Shown here in pieces: positions 1-10,083 of a DNA stretch of 64,000 nucleotides; position 1 is the first letter of the stretch; every line of letters begins with the position of its first letter. The DNA is from Acidobacteriota bacterium (GTDB taxonomy: Bacteria; Acidobacteriota; Thermoanaerobaculia; UBA5066), in assembly GCA_029781975.1 (NCBI GenBank), contig JAKOVQ010000047.1:106431-170430 (forward strand), read 5' to 3'. A model generated the notes under the pieces. It saw nothing but the letters and a program-made list of their open reading frames with translations. It was not told the origin of the DNA and did no database searches. A program made the translations under genes and the position numbers.

Positions 1-843
1 CTTGTCCTGGATGTACTTCCAGAGCTCGGCGCCCGGCGACTGCGGCAGGCCGTCCGAGACGTGGAGCAGGATCTTGCGCCCCTCGACCCCCGCGAGCTGG
101 TTGACGGTCGTCTTGATGGCGTCGAGGGTGAAGTCCAGGTCGTTCTTGTACGAGAGCGCGTACGAGCGCACCCGGGCGACGGCCTCGGCCTCCGACTGCG
201 CGTCGTCGATCTGCTGGAGGGCGTCCCGGCGCTCGGAGAGCCGTGCCTGCCCGGGGGCAGAGATCTCCTCGACCTGCTTGAGGACGTCCGCGATGTCGCG
301 TCCGTCGTTCGTGAACTTCCGCTTCACCTTGAGCGAGCGGTCCCAGGTCACGACCATCGCCTCGACGTTCCCGTGGATCGACTCCCGTGCCCATTCCTCG
401 ACGTTCCGGAGGACCCGGTTCCGGTTGAACGGCGTCAGGTTCAGGTTGTCGACGAAGATCACGATCCGGGTCTTCGGCACCGGGAGCGGGGCTGCGGCGG
501 GCGAAGGCGGCGCGGCCTCCGCCGGCGCGGGGGCCTCGGGGGGGACGGGCTCGTCGCCGAGGAAGACGAGCTTCCCGCCGTCGACGGCGTAGAAGTTCGT
601 CAGGAGCTGCTGCTGCCCGTCCTCGATCACCTCGAAGTCGGCCTTCGTCAGGCCCTTGACCCGGTTCCCCTTGGAGTCGGTGACGACGACGTCGAGGTTG
701 GTGATCGTCACGTCGACCGACCGGATGAACGGTCCCGGCCGGGGGGTCTCGGCCGGAGCCGGCGGCTTCTGGCCGACGAGCGGGGAGGCGAGGAGGACGG
801 CCGCCGCGGTGAGCGCGAGCCGCGGCGTCTTCAGGCATCTCAT
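1..843 (-). CDS. VWFA-domain secreted protein, 3' end outside window
   Basis: The frame is open from the ATG at 843 to the window edge, giving 281 codons with no stop. Residues 1 to about 24 form a signal peptide (MRCLKTPRLALTAAAVLLAS). A beta-rich segment with VTITNLDVVVTDSKGNRVKG and LTKADFEVIEDG follows, then a Pro/Ala-rich linker at about residues 102-123. Next comes the start of a von Willebrand A fold: TRIVIFVDNLNLTPFNRNR carries a DxN version of the MIDAS strand, and GRKILLHVSDGLPQSPG is a later strand. This architecture matches the VWFA-related family expanded in Acidobacteria, of unknown function. The first MIDAS motif is DNLN rather than DxSxS, so metal binding is uncertain. It reads divergently from the TPR/tonB operon. 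There is no Shine-Dalgarno sequence before the ATG; instead TACAAT lies 6 nt upstream. Confidence 0.85.
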   Translation of the reverse strand, partial: MRCLKTPRLALTAAAVLLASPLVGQKPPAPAETPRPGPFIRSVDVTITNLDVVVTDSKGNRVKGLTKADFEVIEDGQQQLLTNFYAVDGGKLVFLGDEPVPPEAPAPAEAAPPSPAAAPLPVPKTRIVIFVDNLNLTPFNRNRVLRNVEEWARESIHGNVEAMVVTWDRSLKVKRKFTNDGRDIADVLKQVEEISAPGQARLSERRDALQQIDDAQSEAEAVARVRSYALSYKNDLDFTLDAIKTTVNQLAGVEGRKILLHVSDGLPQSPGAELWKYIQDK

Positions 844-849
844 GGCCCG

Positions 850-855
850 ATTGTA
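850..855 (-). promoter_or_regulatory. -10 box of a probably leaderless VWFA transcript
   Basis: On the minus strand TACAAT (5 of 6 matches to TATAAT) is followed by CGGGCC and then the ATG at 843. With 6 nt between the box and the start codon, transcription would begin at or next to the ATG. No ribosome-binding sequence is present and no good -35 lies 17 nt upstream. Confidence 0.55.
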
Positions 856-917
856 CGGACGGCCCGGAAGGGCGGTCCTCCCGGGGGCCGGGCGCGGGAT
901 CCCGAGGGAGAATCCGC

Positions 918-946
918 TTGAAGTTTCCGCCGCGCTCGGCCAGAAT
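918..946 (+). promoter_or_regulatory. Possible sigma70-type promoter
   Basis: TTGAAG at 918-923 and CAGAAT at 941-946 are separated by 17 nt. The layout resembles TTGACG-17-CAGAAT in front of the lipoprotein gene at 44986. Any transcript would have a leader of about 400 nt before the TPR gene or be a small RNA. This rests on motif matching only. Confidence 0.25.
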
Positions 947-1267
947 CCCGCACTCGGGTAACGGCCCTCCCGAACCCCTCGGGAATCGGTGGCGCCGAGG
1001 CCCCCGGAGTCGCGACGCGAGCACTCCGGATCCCCCAGGGACGAGCCGGAAAAGGAACCGCCAGCCTTGTCAACCCACGCACCCGGGATCAGGACGGACG
1101 ATCAGACTCTGGCCCCGTGCGTCGGGTACGCTGGAACGCCTCGGCGGGTTTCGACGCGACCCGTCCCCTTCCCTCCCCTGATTCTTCGTTTCGGCGGTGC
1201 TCCCGCTTGACGCGCCTCATCGAGACGGGTGAGCCGACGGGCCGGAGGCGGCCGGGGCGGGCGGAGC

Positions 1268-1273
1268 GATAAT
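1268..1273 (+). promoter_or_regulatory. Possible -10 box for the TPR/tonB/exbBD operon
   Basis: GATAAT (5 of 6 to TATAAT) would give a leader of roughly 80 nt before the TPR gene. No clear -35 lies at the right distance; the nearest TTGACG, at 1207-1212, is too far upstream. Confidence 0.3.
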
Positions 1274-1357
1274 CCTATGAGAAGCTGGGAACCTCGCGGC
1301 GGACCCCGGGGTCTCCGGGAGAAGGAGAGCGCGGGCTCTCGAAAGGAGTTGAGGGCG

Positions 1358-2269
1358 ATGAGGGAGTGCAGCACGGAGCGGAAGATCCGGAGGGCCCCGG
1401 GCGGGCGCTTCCGCCGGTTCGCCGCCGCGGCGTCGCTCGTCCTCCTGGCGAGCGGCACCTTCGGATGCCAGAAGCTCGTCGACCAGTTCAAGGCCAAGCA
1501 GCTGATCCGGAAGGGGAACGCCTACTTCAAGGAGCAGCTCTACGAGGACGCCCTCAAGACCTACGAGCAGGCCATGAAGCTGGACCCCAACGAGGTCCGG
1601 ATCCAGAAGTTCGTCGCGATGGCGAACATGGCCCTCTACAACCCCGGCTCGACCCACGAGAAGGACGAGCTGGCCCTCGCGAACGCCATCAAGTACTTCA
1701 AGTCCTACCTGGCGGCCAAGCCCGAGGACGAGAAGGCCGCGAAGTACCTCGTCACGACCTACATGAACGCCCGGAAGTACGACGAGGCGATCGACTACTT
1801 CAAGGACTGGCTGACGAAGCACCCGGCGGACAAGCAGGCGGTCCAGACCGTGGCCATGCTCTACGCCAAGAAGGGCGACTTCGAGAAGTCGATGGAGTGG
1901 CAGGAGAAGGAGGCCCAGCTCGACCCGACGAACGCCGAGGTCTTCTACACGATGGGCGTCACCTGCTGGGACAAGGCCTACAACGCCCCTCCCGAGGAGC
2001 TCACGCCGGAGGCCCGGCGCGCCATCGTCGACCGGGGCATGAAGGCCCTGGAGAAGGCCAACTCGCTTCGGACCGACTACTTCGAGGCGATGCTGTACAT
2101 CAACCTGATGTACCGGGAGTACGCCAAGCTGGAATCCGACCCCGGGAAGAAGGAGCAGCTCCTGGCCAGCGCCACGGAATGGCAGAAGAAGGCCCTGGAT
2201 GCCCGCGCGAGGGTCATGCAGAAGCAGCGCGAGGAAGCGGCCGCCAAGAACCCGCTCGAGGCGCTCTGA
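1358..2269 (+). CDS. TPR-repeat lipoprotein of the TonB/ExbBD operon
   Basis: 303 aa. The ATG at 1358 is chosen because AAAGGAG lies 10 nt upstream and the protein then starts with a basic n-region. A hydrophobic stretch (FAAAASLVLLASGTFGC) ends in a lipobox Cys near residue 36, so the mature protein is probably a lipid-anchored periplasmic protein. The rest is tetratricopeptide repeats, for example KGNAYFKEQLYEDALKTYEQ followed by AMKLDPN, which normally make a scaffold for protein contacts. It stands 21 bp before tonB in the same direction, so it is probably co-transcribed with the TonB/ExbBD machine. A role in assembling that complex is inference from position; no enzyme motif is visible. 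Confidence 0.85.
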   Translation: MRECSTERKIRRAPGGRFRRFAAAASLVLLASGTFGCQKLVDQFKAKQLIRKGNAYFKEQLYEDALKTYEQAMKLDPNEVRIQKFVAMANMALYNPGSTHEKDELALANAIKYFKSYLAAKPEDEKAAKYLVTTYMNARKYDEAIDYFKDWLTKHPADKQAVQTVAMLYAKKGDFEKSMEWQEKEAQLDPTNAEVFYTMGVTCWDKAYNAPPEELTPEARRAIVDRGMKALEKANSLRTDYFEAMLYINLMYREYAKLESDPGKKEQLLASATEWQKKALDARARVMQKQREEAAAKNPLEAL

Positions 2270-2290
2270 GCCCGAGAGAGGACCCCGACG

Positions 2291-3028
2291 ATGTTTGAAG
2301 CCTCCCTGATCGAGTCGGCGAAGAAGAAGGGCACCGGGAACCGCTGGCTCTCGGTCCCGATGTCGATCCTGATCCACGTCCTCCTGCTCGGGACGGGCAT
2401 CGCCTTCTCCATGTGGTACATCGAGGAGATCCCCGAGCCGCCGATCCCCGTCCAGTTCTACGCCCAGGCCGCCCCGCCGCCGCCTCCTCCCCCGCCGCCC
2501 CCCAAGGCGGCGGCCCCGAAGCAGGCGCCGAAGGTGGAGCCGGTCAAGCCGACCCAGCTGACCTCCCCGATGGTCGTCCCGGACGTCCTGCCTCCCGCGC
2601 CTGCCGAGCCCGTCCAGGACACCGGGATCGAGGGGGGCGTCGAGGGGGGCGTGGAAGGCGGCGTGGAGGGCGGCGTCATGGGCGGCGTCCTCGGCGGCGT
2701 CAAGGGCGGCGTCCTCGGCGGGGCGGCCACGGTCGAGGAGCCGATGCGGGTCGGCGGCGACGTCAAGGAGCCCGTCGAGATCTCCCGCGTCAACCCGATC
2801 TACCCGGAGGCGGCCCGGAAGGCCCGCCTGCAGGGGATCGTGATCCTCGAGGCGATCATCACCAAGGAGGGGAACGTCGAGTCCGTCCGGGTCCTCCGGG
2901 GGATCAACCCGCTCCTCGACACCTCCGCCATGCGGGCCGTCCAGCAGTGGCGGTACAAGCCCGCGACCTTCAACGGGCGTCCGGTCCCCGTCTACCTGAC
3001 GGTGACCGTGACCTTCAAGCTCCAGTAG
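2291..3028 (+). CDS. tonB: Energy transducer TonB with Gly-Gly-Val repeat
   Basis: 245 aa. TonB carries proton-motive energy from ExbB/ExbD to outer-membrane receptors. An N-terminal cytoplasmic segment is followed by one membrane helix (about residues 23-42, SILIHVLLLGTGIAFSMWYI). Next is a proline-rich periplasmic region with ten consecutive prolines near residue 60. An unusual run of eight xGGV or xGGA units follows at about residues 113-145. The C-terminal TonB domain contains NPIYPEAARKARLQGIVILE, the YP..A signature, and ends in VPVYLTVTVTFKLQ. The glycine repeat is known from acidobacterial TonB proteins and could extend or rigidify the periplasmic span. A GAGAGAGGA ribosome site lies just upstream, and exbB and two exbD genes follow. 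Confidence 0.93.
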   Translation: MFEASLIESAKKKGTGNRWLSVPMSILIHVLLLGTGIAFSMWYIEEIPEPPIPVQFYAQAAPPPPPPPPPPKAAAPKQAPKVEPVKPTQLTSPMVVPDVLPPAPAEPVQDTGIEGGVEGGVEGGVEGGVMGGVLGGVKGGVLGGAATVEEPMRVGGDVKEPVEISRVNPIYPEAARKARLQGIVILEAIITKEGNVESVRVLRGINPLLDTSAMRAVQQWRYKPATFNGRPVPVYLTVTVTFKLQ

Positions 3029-3099
3029 CCGCGACCAACGCGAAAACGACCGCCCAGCTGGAATCACAGCGGAAGAAGACCTAAGGAGGACCGTTCACC

Positions 3100-3780
3100 A
3101 TGGACATGAATTACGGCCACATCTGGTCTCAGATGTCCCCCTTCGTCAAGGGGATCATGGCCATCCTCGTGTTCCTTTCCATCTACTCCCTCGGGGTTTC
3201 GCTCGAGCGCTGGTGGACCTTCAAGAACGCGAAGAGCCAGTCCGTCAAGTTCGCGCTCGAGATCGGGCCTCTCCTGAAGAAGGAGCAGCTCAAGGAAGCC
3301 ATCGACCTCGCCAAGAAGTACAAGTCGAGCCACGTGGCGAAGGTCGTCTCGTCGGGCCTCCTGGAGTTCGCGTACGAGGCGCACGGGGGTAACGTCGCCG
3401 GCCACGACGTCGTGGCGGCCGCCGAGCGCGCGATCGAGCGCGCCACCATGATGACCGCGGCCGACATGCGCAAGGGCCTCGGCGGCCTCGCGACGATCGC
3501 GACGACGGCGCCGTTCATCGGCCTCCTCGCCACCGTCCTCGGCATCATCCGGTCGTTCCAGGGCATGGCGGCTTCCGGCACCGGCGGCCTGGGCGCGGTC
3601 TCGGCCGGTATCGCCGAGGCGCTCATCGGCACCGCCGTCGGCCTCTTCGTCGCCATCCCGGCGGTCTGGCTGTACAACTACTTCGTCAACAAGATCGAGC
3701 GCTTCACGGTGGAGATGTCGAACTCCTCGTCCGAGCTCCTCGACTACTTCATCAAGCGGCTCGGCGCCCGCGCAGCCTGA
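3100..3780 (+). CDS. exbB: ExbB/TolQ/MotA-type proton channel subunit
   Basis: 226 aa. This is the inner-membrane proton-channel subunit that powers TonB. The order is an N-terminal membrane helix (about residues 16-34), a cytoplasmic domain, and two C-terminal helices (about 130-150 and 168-190). The conserved TM2-loop-TM3 signature is seen in LGGLATIATTAPFIGLLATVLG and GIAEALIGTAVGLFVAIPAV. A strong AAGGAGG lies ahead of the ATG. TolQ or MotA assignments share this fold, but the neighbouring TonB and two ExbD proteins make ExbB the best call. A 60-nt GC-rich spacer separates it from the first exbD. Confidence 0.93.
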   Translation: MDMNYGHIWSQMSPFVKGIMAILVFLSIYSLGVSLERWWTFKNAKSQSVKFALEIGPLLKKEQLKEAIDLAKKYKSSHVAKVVSSGLLEFAYEAHGGNVAGHDVVAAAERAIERATMMTAADMRKGLGGLATIATTAPFIGLLATVLGIIRSFQGMAASGTGGLGAVSAGIAEALIGTAVGLFVAIPAVWLYNYFVNKIERFTVEMSNSSSELLDYFIKRLGARAA

Positions 3781-3840
3781 TCCCGTACGGCGTCTCGACC
3801 CGGCCCCTCCGGGACCGGGCGACGTCGAGGAGGACGAACG

Positions 3841-4260
3841 ATGGGGATGGAGAACTTCGGAGGCCGGCACGAGACCAAGAGCGAGATCAACGTCACGCCG
3901 CTCGTGGACGTCGTGCTGGTGCTCCTGATCATCTTCATGGTGGTCACCCCCATGCTCCAGAAGGGCAAGCCGGTCCTGCTCCCGCAGACCGACAAGCCCG
4001 ACAAGAAGCCCGAGTCCGACAAGGAGATCCTGGTCTCCATCCAGTCCGACAAGACGATCTTCATCGACACCAAGTGGTACCCCGACCGCGAGTTCGGGGA
4101 CAAGATGAAGGAGCTCGGCGAGCGCGCGTCCGGCAAGGACGTCCTGATCAAGGCGGACAAGAGCCTCACGTACGGCGACGTCAAGAAGGTCATGAAGATG
4201 ATCAAGGACGGCGGGTTCGAGAGGGTCGGGCTCATCACCGAGCGCAAGAGCCAGGAATAG
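3841..4260 (+). CDS. exbD: Biopolymer transport protein ExbD (first copy)
   Basis: 139 aa. ExbD has one membrane helix with the channel Asp and a periplasmic domain that contacts TonB. The motif INVTPLVDVVLVLLIIFMVV at about residues 17-36 contains the conserved proton-carrying Asp. A charged linker follows (KPDKKPESDKEILVSI), then the periplasmic alpha/beta domain (VLIKADKSLTYGDVKKVMKM). GAGGAGGA precedes the ATG. It forms a complex with ExbB upstream, and a second, divergent exbD follows after 19 nt. Confidence 0.93.
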   Translation: MGMENFGGRHETKSEINVTPLVDVVLVLLIIFMVVTPMLQKGKPVLLPQTDKPDKKPESDKEILVSIQSDKTIFIDTKWYPDREFGDKMKELGERASGKDVLIKADKSLTYGDVKKVMKMIKDGGFERVGLITERKSQE

Positions 4261-4279
4261 GAAGGCAGGGAGAATCGCC

Positions 4280-4723
4280 ATGGGCATGGACGTCGGTGGC
4301 AGCAAGGGCGGCCCCAAGAGCGAGATCAACGTCACCCCCCTGGTGGACGTCGTCCTCGTCCTCCTCATCATCTTCATGATCCTGCAGCCCATGCTGCAGA
4401 TGGGCTACGACGTGCAGGTGCCGCCGAACGCCCCGCCCGGAGCGCCGCCTCCGCCCCCGCAGGACCAGATCATCGTCTCGATGACCGCCAACAAGGAGAT
4501 CTACCTCAACAAGGAGAGGGTCGAGCAGGCCCAGCTCCCGATCCGCCTCCAGGAGGTCCTCCGGAACCGCGGGAACAAGGTGATCTTCTTCTCGGTGGAA
4601 GACAGCGTGAACTACGGCGACGCGATGAAGGTCATGGACGTCGTGCGGAACAACGGCGCCAAGAACATCGGCATCGTCATGGACTGGGTGAACCCCCTGG
4701 AGGCCGCCGCCGCCGGCAACTGA
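4280..4723 (+). CDS. exbD: Biopolymer transport protein ExbD (second copy)
   Basis: 147 aa. It has the same plan as its neighbour: SEINVTPLVDVVLVLLIIFM at about residues 14-33 with the functional Asp, then a short proline-rich linker (PPGAPPPPPQDQ) and a periplasmic domain (NYGDAMKVMDVVRNNGAKNI). The two ExbD proteins agree closely in the membrane helix but differ in the periplasmic part, so they may form a mixed dimer in the ExbB pentamer or serve different TonB partners (inference). Paired exbD genes are common in this kind of operon. It is the last gene before a hairpin terminator. Confidence 0.92.
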   Translation: MGMDVGGSKGGPKSEINVTPLVDVVLVLLIIFMILQPMLQMGYDVQVPPNAPPGAPPPPPQDQIIVSMTANKEIYLNKERVEQAQLPIRLQEVLRNRGNKVIFFSVEDSVNYGDAMKVMDVVRNNGAKNIGIVMDWVNPLEAAAAGN

Positions 4724-4765
4724 CGGGCTCCACCGGCGGCCCCCGGTCCCTCGGTCGACCACGTG

Positions 4766-4793
4766 GTCCCCGGCCGTTCAGCCGGGGACTTTT
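4766..4793 (+). terminator. Rho-independent terminator after exbD
   Basis: Perfect 9-bp stem GTCCCCGGC / GCCGGGGAC (4766-4774 and 4781-4789) with a 6-nt loop, followed directly by TTTT. It closes the TPR-tonB-exbB-exbD-exbD operon. Confidence 0.85.
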
Positions 4794-4884
4794 CCTGTAG
4801 GTAGCCGCCCGGACGCGCTCCGGAAGGCCCGCCCTGACGCCCCCCGACGCCCCATTTCGGAGGAGGAAGAGAGGACCCGACGCC

Positions 4885-7098
<2,214 letters not shown>

Positions 7099-7121
7099 CC
7101 CCGTCGTCCCGACGGGAACGA

Positions 7122-7150
7122 GGGCCGGCGTCCACGGGCGCCGGCCCTTT
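7122..7150 (+). terminator. Rho-independent terminator after hppA
   Basis: Perfect 9-bp stem GGGCCGGCG / CGCCGGCCC (7122-7130 and 7139-7147) with an 8-nt loop, followed by TTTCCCTTT. It lies between the convergent hppA and hemW genes. Confidence 0.8.
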
Positions 7151-7195
7151 CCCTTTCCGGGCCGCTGCGACCGCCCGCGGGCCGCGGCGACGGCG

Positions 7196-8317
7196 TCAGA
7201 CGAGGAGCGAGAAGACCTCGTTCGACAGGAGGACGCCCCGGCGGGTCAGCCGCACCCGGCCGTCCCGCCTCTCGAGGAGGCCCGCCTCCCCGCACTCCCG
7301 GAGCCTCGCGCGGGCGGAAGGGGCCAGCGACGCGGACGCCTCCTCGAGGAGCCGCTCGGGGATCCCGGCCGAAAGCCTCAGCCCGAGGAGCGCCCTCTCC
7401 CGGACCGCCGCCTCCCCTTCGACGACCTCCTCGGAGACGAACGCGGTCCCCCCCTCGCGGACCCTCCGCGCGTACTCCGTCGTCGACCCGCTGTTCGCCC
7501 GCCGGACCCTCCCGTCGAAGGAATGGGCCGCCACGCCGAAGGCCAGCGTCGGCGCGCCGGTCCAGTACTTCAGGTTGTGGCGGCTCTCCTCCCCGGGCCG
7601 GGCCCAGTTCGAGACCTCGTAGCGCGGGAGGCCGGCGGCCTCGCAGCGCCCGTCCACCAGCTCCCACATCTCCGCCATCTCGTCGTCGTCGGCGAAGAGC
7701 CCCGGCTCCTCGCGGCGGAGCGCGACCAGGCGGGGCGCCTTCTCGAGCTCGAGGAGGTAGACCGAGACGTGGCCCACGCCGGCGCCGAGGAGGCCGTCGA
7801 GGCTCGCGAGCAGCGTCCCCCGCGTCTGGCCGGGGATGCCGATCATCAGGTCGGCGGAGACCTTCGGGAAGAGCGCGGCGGCCCGCGACACCGCGCTCCG
7901 CGCCGAGGCCGCGTCGTGACGTCTCTCCAGCCACGCGAGCTCGCCGTCGACGAGCGACTGGACCCCCACCGACAGCCGGCCGACGCCCGCGGCGCGGAGG
8001 GCCTCGAGACGGGCGTCGTCGAGGTCGTCCGGGTTCCCCTCGGCCGTCACCTCGGCTCCCGGCGCAAGGCCGAACGTCTCGCCCAGGAGCCGGACGACGC
8101 CCTCGATCCTCGCGGGGCCGACGAACGAGGGCGTCCCTCCGCCGAAGTAGACCGTGTCGAGGGGCCCGCGCGCCTCCCGCGCCCGCGCGCGGATCTCGAG
8201 GCCCACCGCCTCGAAGTAGGCGTCCTCCCCCTCCCGCCCCGCCTGGGCGACGAAGGAGCAGTAGGCGCACCGGTGGGCGCAGAACGGGACGTGGACGTAC
8301 GCCCCGGGGGCGCTCAC
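7196..8317 (-). CDS. hemW: Heme chaperone HemW (radical SAM, coproporphyrinogen-oxidase-like)
   Basis: 373 aa. HemW binds heme and a [4Fe-4S] cluster and delivers heme to target proteins. It resembles HemN but is usually not a coproporphyrinogen oxidase. Visible motifs: the radical-SAM triad in CAHRCAYCSF (about residues 12-21), DTVYFGGGTPSF, EGNPDDL, and HNLKYW, the HNxxYW signature of HemW that HemN lacks. The start is GTG at 8317, whose last two bases belong to the ribE stop (GTGA overlap); without it no start fits the conserved AYVHVPFC. It is the last gene of the 14-gene run. Confidence 0.9.
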   Translation of the reverse strand: MSAPGAYVHVPFCAHRCAYCSFVAQAGREGEDAYFEAVGLEIRARAREARGPLDTVYFGGGTPSFVGPARIEGVVRLLGETFGLAPGAEVTAEGNPDDLDDARLEALRAAGVGRLSVGVQSLVDGELAWLERRHDAASARSAVSRAAALFPKVSADLMIGIPGQTRGTLLASLDGLLGAGVGHVSVYLLELEKAPRLVALRREEPGLFADDDEMAEMWELVDGRCEAAGLPRYEVSNWARPGEESRHNLKYWTGAPTLAFGVAAHSFDGRVRRANSGSTTEYARRVREGGTAFVSEEVVEGEAAVRERALLGLRLSAGIPERLLEEASASLAPSARARLRECGEAGLLERRDGRVRLTRRGVLLSNEVFSLLV

Positions 8318-8958
8318 GGGCGGTCGTCGAGGAGGCGGCGAAGCCGTTCGTCGCGCCCGCTGCCGACGAACCCGGCCACGAGCCTCTCGACGTACTTCGC
8401 CAGGACGTCGACCTCGACGTTCAGGAGGTCGGCGCTCCGCCGGTCGGCGAGGGTCGTCGCGGCCCACGTCGCCGGGATCACGGCCACGACCAGCTCCCGG
8501 GAGGTCAGCGACGCCACGGTCAGCGAGATCCCGTCGAGGGCGACGGAGCCCTTCTCCACGACGTAGCGGCTCCACGAGTCGTCGAGCGCCACCCCGAGGG
8601 TCCAGAACCCGCCTTCGCGGCTCAGGCGCGTGACGGCGGCCGTCGCGTCGACGTGCCCCGCGACGACGTGGCCGCCCAGGCGCGCGTCCGCCCGCAGGGC
8701 CCTCTCCAGGTTGACCCGTCCTCCCGGCGCGAGCGACCCGAGCGTGGAACGGCGGAGGGTCTCCGGAGAGACGTCGAAGAGGAGCTCCCCCGGGGGCGAG
8801 TCGCCCCGGACGGTGAGGCAGACGCCCGACACGGCGACGCTCTCCCCCTCTGCGGCGTCCGCCAAGCGCGCGGGTCTCTCCACCGCCAGGAGGGCGCCGC
8901 CCGAGGCGGGAAGGCGGCGCGTGACGCGGGCGACCGCCTCGACGAGGCCTGTGAACAC
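8314..8958 (-). CDS. ribE: Riboflavin synthase alpha chain
   Basis: 214 aa. It converts two 6,7-dimethyl-8-ribityllumazine molecules to riboflavin. Two homologous lumazine-binding barrels are visible: MFTGLVEAVARV and SGVCLTVRG in the first half, LGGHVVAGHVDATAAV and GSVALDGISLTVA in the second. The C-terminus carries the usual trimer-forming helix (NVEVDVLAKYVERLVAG). It starts 9 nt after ribD, so both act in one pathway, while ribBA and ribH are absent from the window. Length is normal. No FMN riboswitch was seen upstream of ribD. Confidence 0.95.
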   Translation of the reverse strand: MFTGLVEAVARVTRRLPASGGALLAVERPARLADAAEGESVAVSGVCLTVRGDSPPGELLFDVSPETLRRSTLGSLAPGGRVNLERALRADARLGGHVVAGHVDATAAVTRLSREGGFWTLGVALDDSWSRYVVEKGSVALDGISLTVASLTSRELVVAVIPATWAATTLADRRSADLLNVEVDVLAKYVERLVAGFVGSGRDERLRRLLDDRP

Positions 8959-8967
8959 GTCCCGATC

Positions 8968-10083
8968 CTACGCCCGCGGGCCGTGCGGGACGCGCCCCGT
9001 GAAGCGGAGGTCCGGGCCGAGCGTCGAGACCTCCAGACCCTCGAGCCGGACCCCGTCGTCGACCTCGCTCGCTCCGGTCCCCCCGACCGCGCCGGGCGCG
9101 ACGCTCCCGCCGAGGACGAGCGGCGCCACGTAACCGGTGACTCGGTCGACGAGCCCCGCGGCGAGGAAGTCCCACGCCGTCTCGCCCCCCCCCTCCACCA
9201 GGAGGGATCGGACCTCGCCCCCCCCGAGCTCGGCGAGAAGCGCCGGGAGGTCCACCCGCCCCTCGCCGGACGGCAGCGAGAGGACGCGGACTCCCCTGTC
9301 GCGAAACGGCGCCAGGGCGGGGTCGGCCGGGTCGCGCGCCGTGGCGAGCCAGGCCTCTCCCCCCCCGCCCGGCGAGAAGACGCGCGCCTCGGCCGAGACC
9401 CGGAGCCGTCCGTCGAGGACGACGCGGCGGTGGGGGACGATCGACCGGTTGAGGCCCGCGCGGCGCGTGAGGGACGGGTCGTCCGCCAGGACGGTCCCGG
9501 CGCCGACGAGGATCGCGTCGCACTCCTCCCGCAGGGCCATCGCGTCTCCCCTCGCCTCCTCGCCGGTGATCCAGCGGGAGGCGCGGGTCCGGGTGGCGAT
9601 CTTCCCGTCGAGGGACGCGGCCCACTTCAGGTGGACGTACGGGCGCCCGGCCCGGACCGAGGCGAGGAACGGCTCGTTCACCCTCTCGGCGCGCTCGCGG
9701 TGCGCGCCCTCCTCCACGGCGACCCCCGCCTCGCGGAGACGGGCCGCCCCCCGGCCGGCCGTCCTGGGGTCCGGGTCGCGCAGGGAGAAGACGACGCGTC
9801 CGACCCCGGCAGAGGCGAGCGCGTCGGAGCAGGGCGGAGTCCGCCCGTGGTGCGCGCACGGCTCGAGGTTGAGGAAGACCGTGGCGCCGCGGGCGCGCGC
9901 GCCGGCCGCCGCGAGGGCCACGGCCTCCGCGTGCGGGCCTCCGGCCCTCTCGTGCCACCCCTCGGCGACCACGGTACCGTCCGGCGCGACGACGACGGCG
10001 CCGACGCGCGGGTTGGGCGACGTCGCGTAGCGGCCCCGCTCGGCGAGCGCGAAGACGCGCTCCCAGATCGCGGCGTCAGTCAT
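8968..10083 (-). CDS. ribD: Bifunctional riboflavin deaminase/reductase RibD
   Basis: 371 aa. It catalyses deamination and then side-chain reduction of the riboflavin pyrimidine intermediate. The N-terminal deaminase shows the zinc site HAEAVAL and EPCAHHGRTPPC (about residues 50-85). The C-terminal NADPH-dependent reductase shows LKWAASLDGKIATRT, SRWITGEEAR and ILVGAGTVLADDPSL. Both domains look complete. The ATG overlaps the last codons of ftsY by 8 nt, so translation of the two is probably coupled. RibE follows immediately. Confidence 0.95.
   Translation of the reverse strand: MTDAAIWERVFALAERGRYATSPNPRVGAVVVAPDGTVVAEGWHERAGGPHAEAVALAAAGARARGATVFLNLEPCAHHGRTPPCSDALASAGVGRVVFSLRDPDPRTAGRGAARLREAGVAVEEGAHRERAERVNEPFLASVRAGRPYVHLKWAASLDGKIATRTRASRWITGEEARGDAMALREECDAILVGAGTVLADDPSLTRRAGLNRSIVPHRRVVLDGRLRVSAEARVFSPGGGGEAWLATARDPADPALAPFRDRGVRVLSLPSGEGRVDLPALLAELGGGEVRSLLVEGGGETAWDFLAAGLVDRVTGYVAPLVLGGSVAPGAVGGTGASEVDDGVRLEGLEVSTLGPDLRFTGRVPHGPRA

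Larger units (their letters stand above)
844..1357. other. Intergenic region between divergent VWFA and TPR/tonB transcripts
   Basis: This is the only gap of more than 300 bases. No open frame here has a plausible start, ribosome site or recognisable protein. It holds the VWFA -10 box at its left edge, a possible TTGAAG-17-CAGAAT promoter at 918-946, a 6-bp inverted repeat at 968-984 (TCCCGA/TCGGGA, 5-nt loop) and a GATAAT box at 1268-1273 before the TPR gene. No tRNA or conserved RNA was recognised. Confidence 0.6.

Noticed and set aside
3781..3840. GC-rich inverted repeat between exbB and exbD as an attenuator
   Set aside because: Only 5 bp pair well and no alternative structure or T-run was found; GC content alone explains it.
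8318..9958. In-frame upstream extension of hemW into ribE and ribD
   Set aside because: The conserved radical-SAM start AYVHVPFC follows the GTG at 8317. The upstream part is a shadow of ribE/ribD and lacks any motif.
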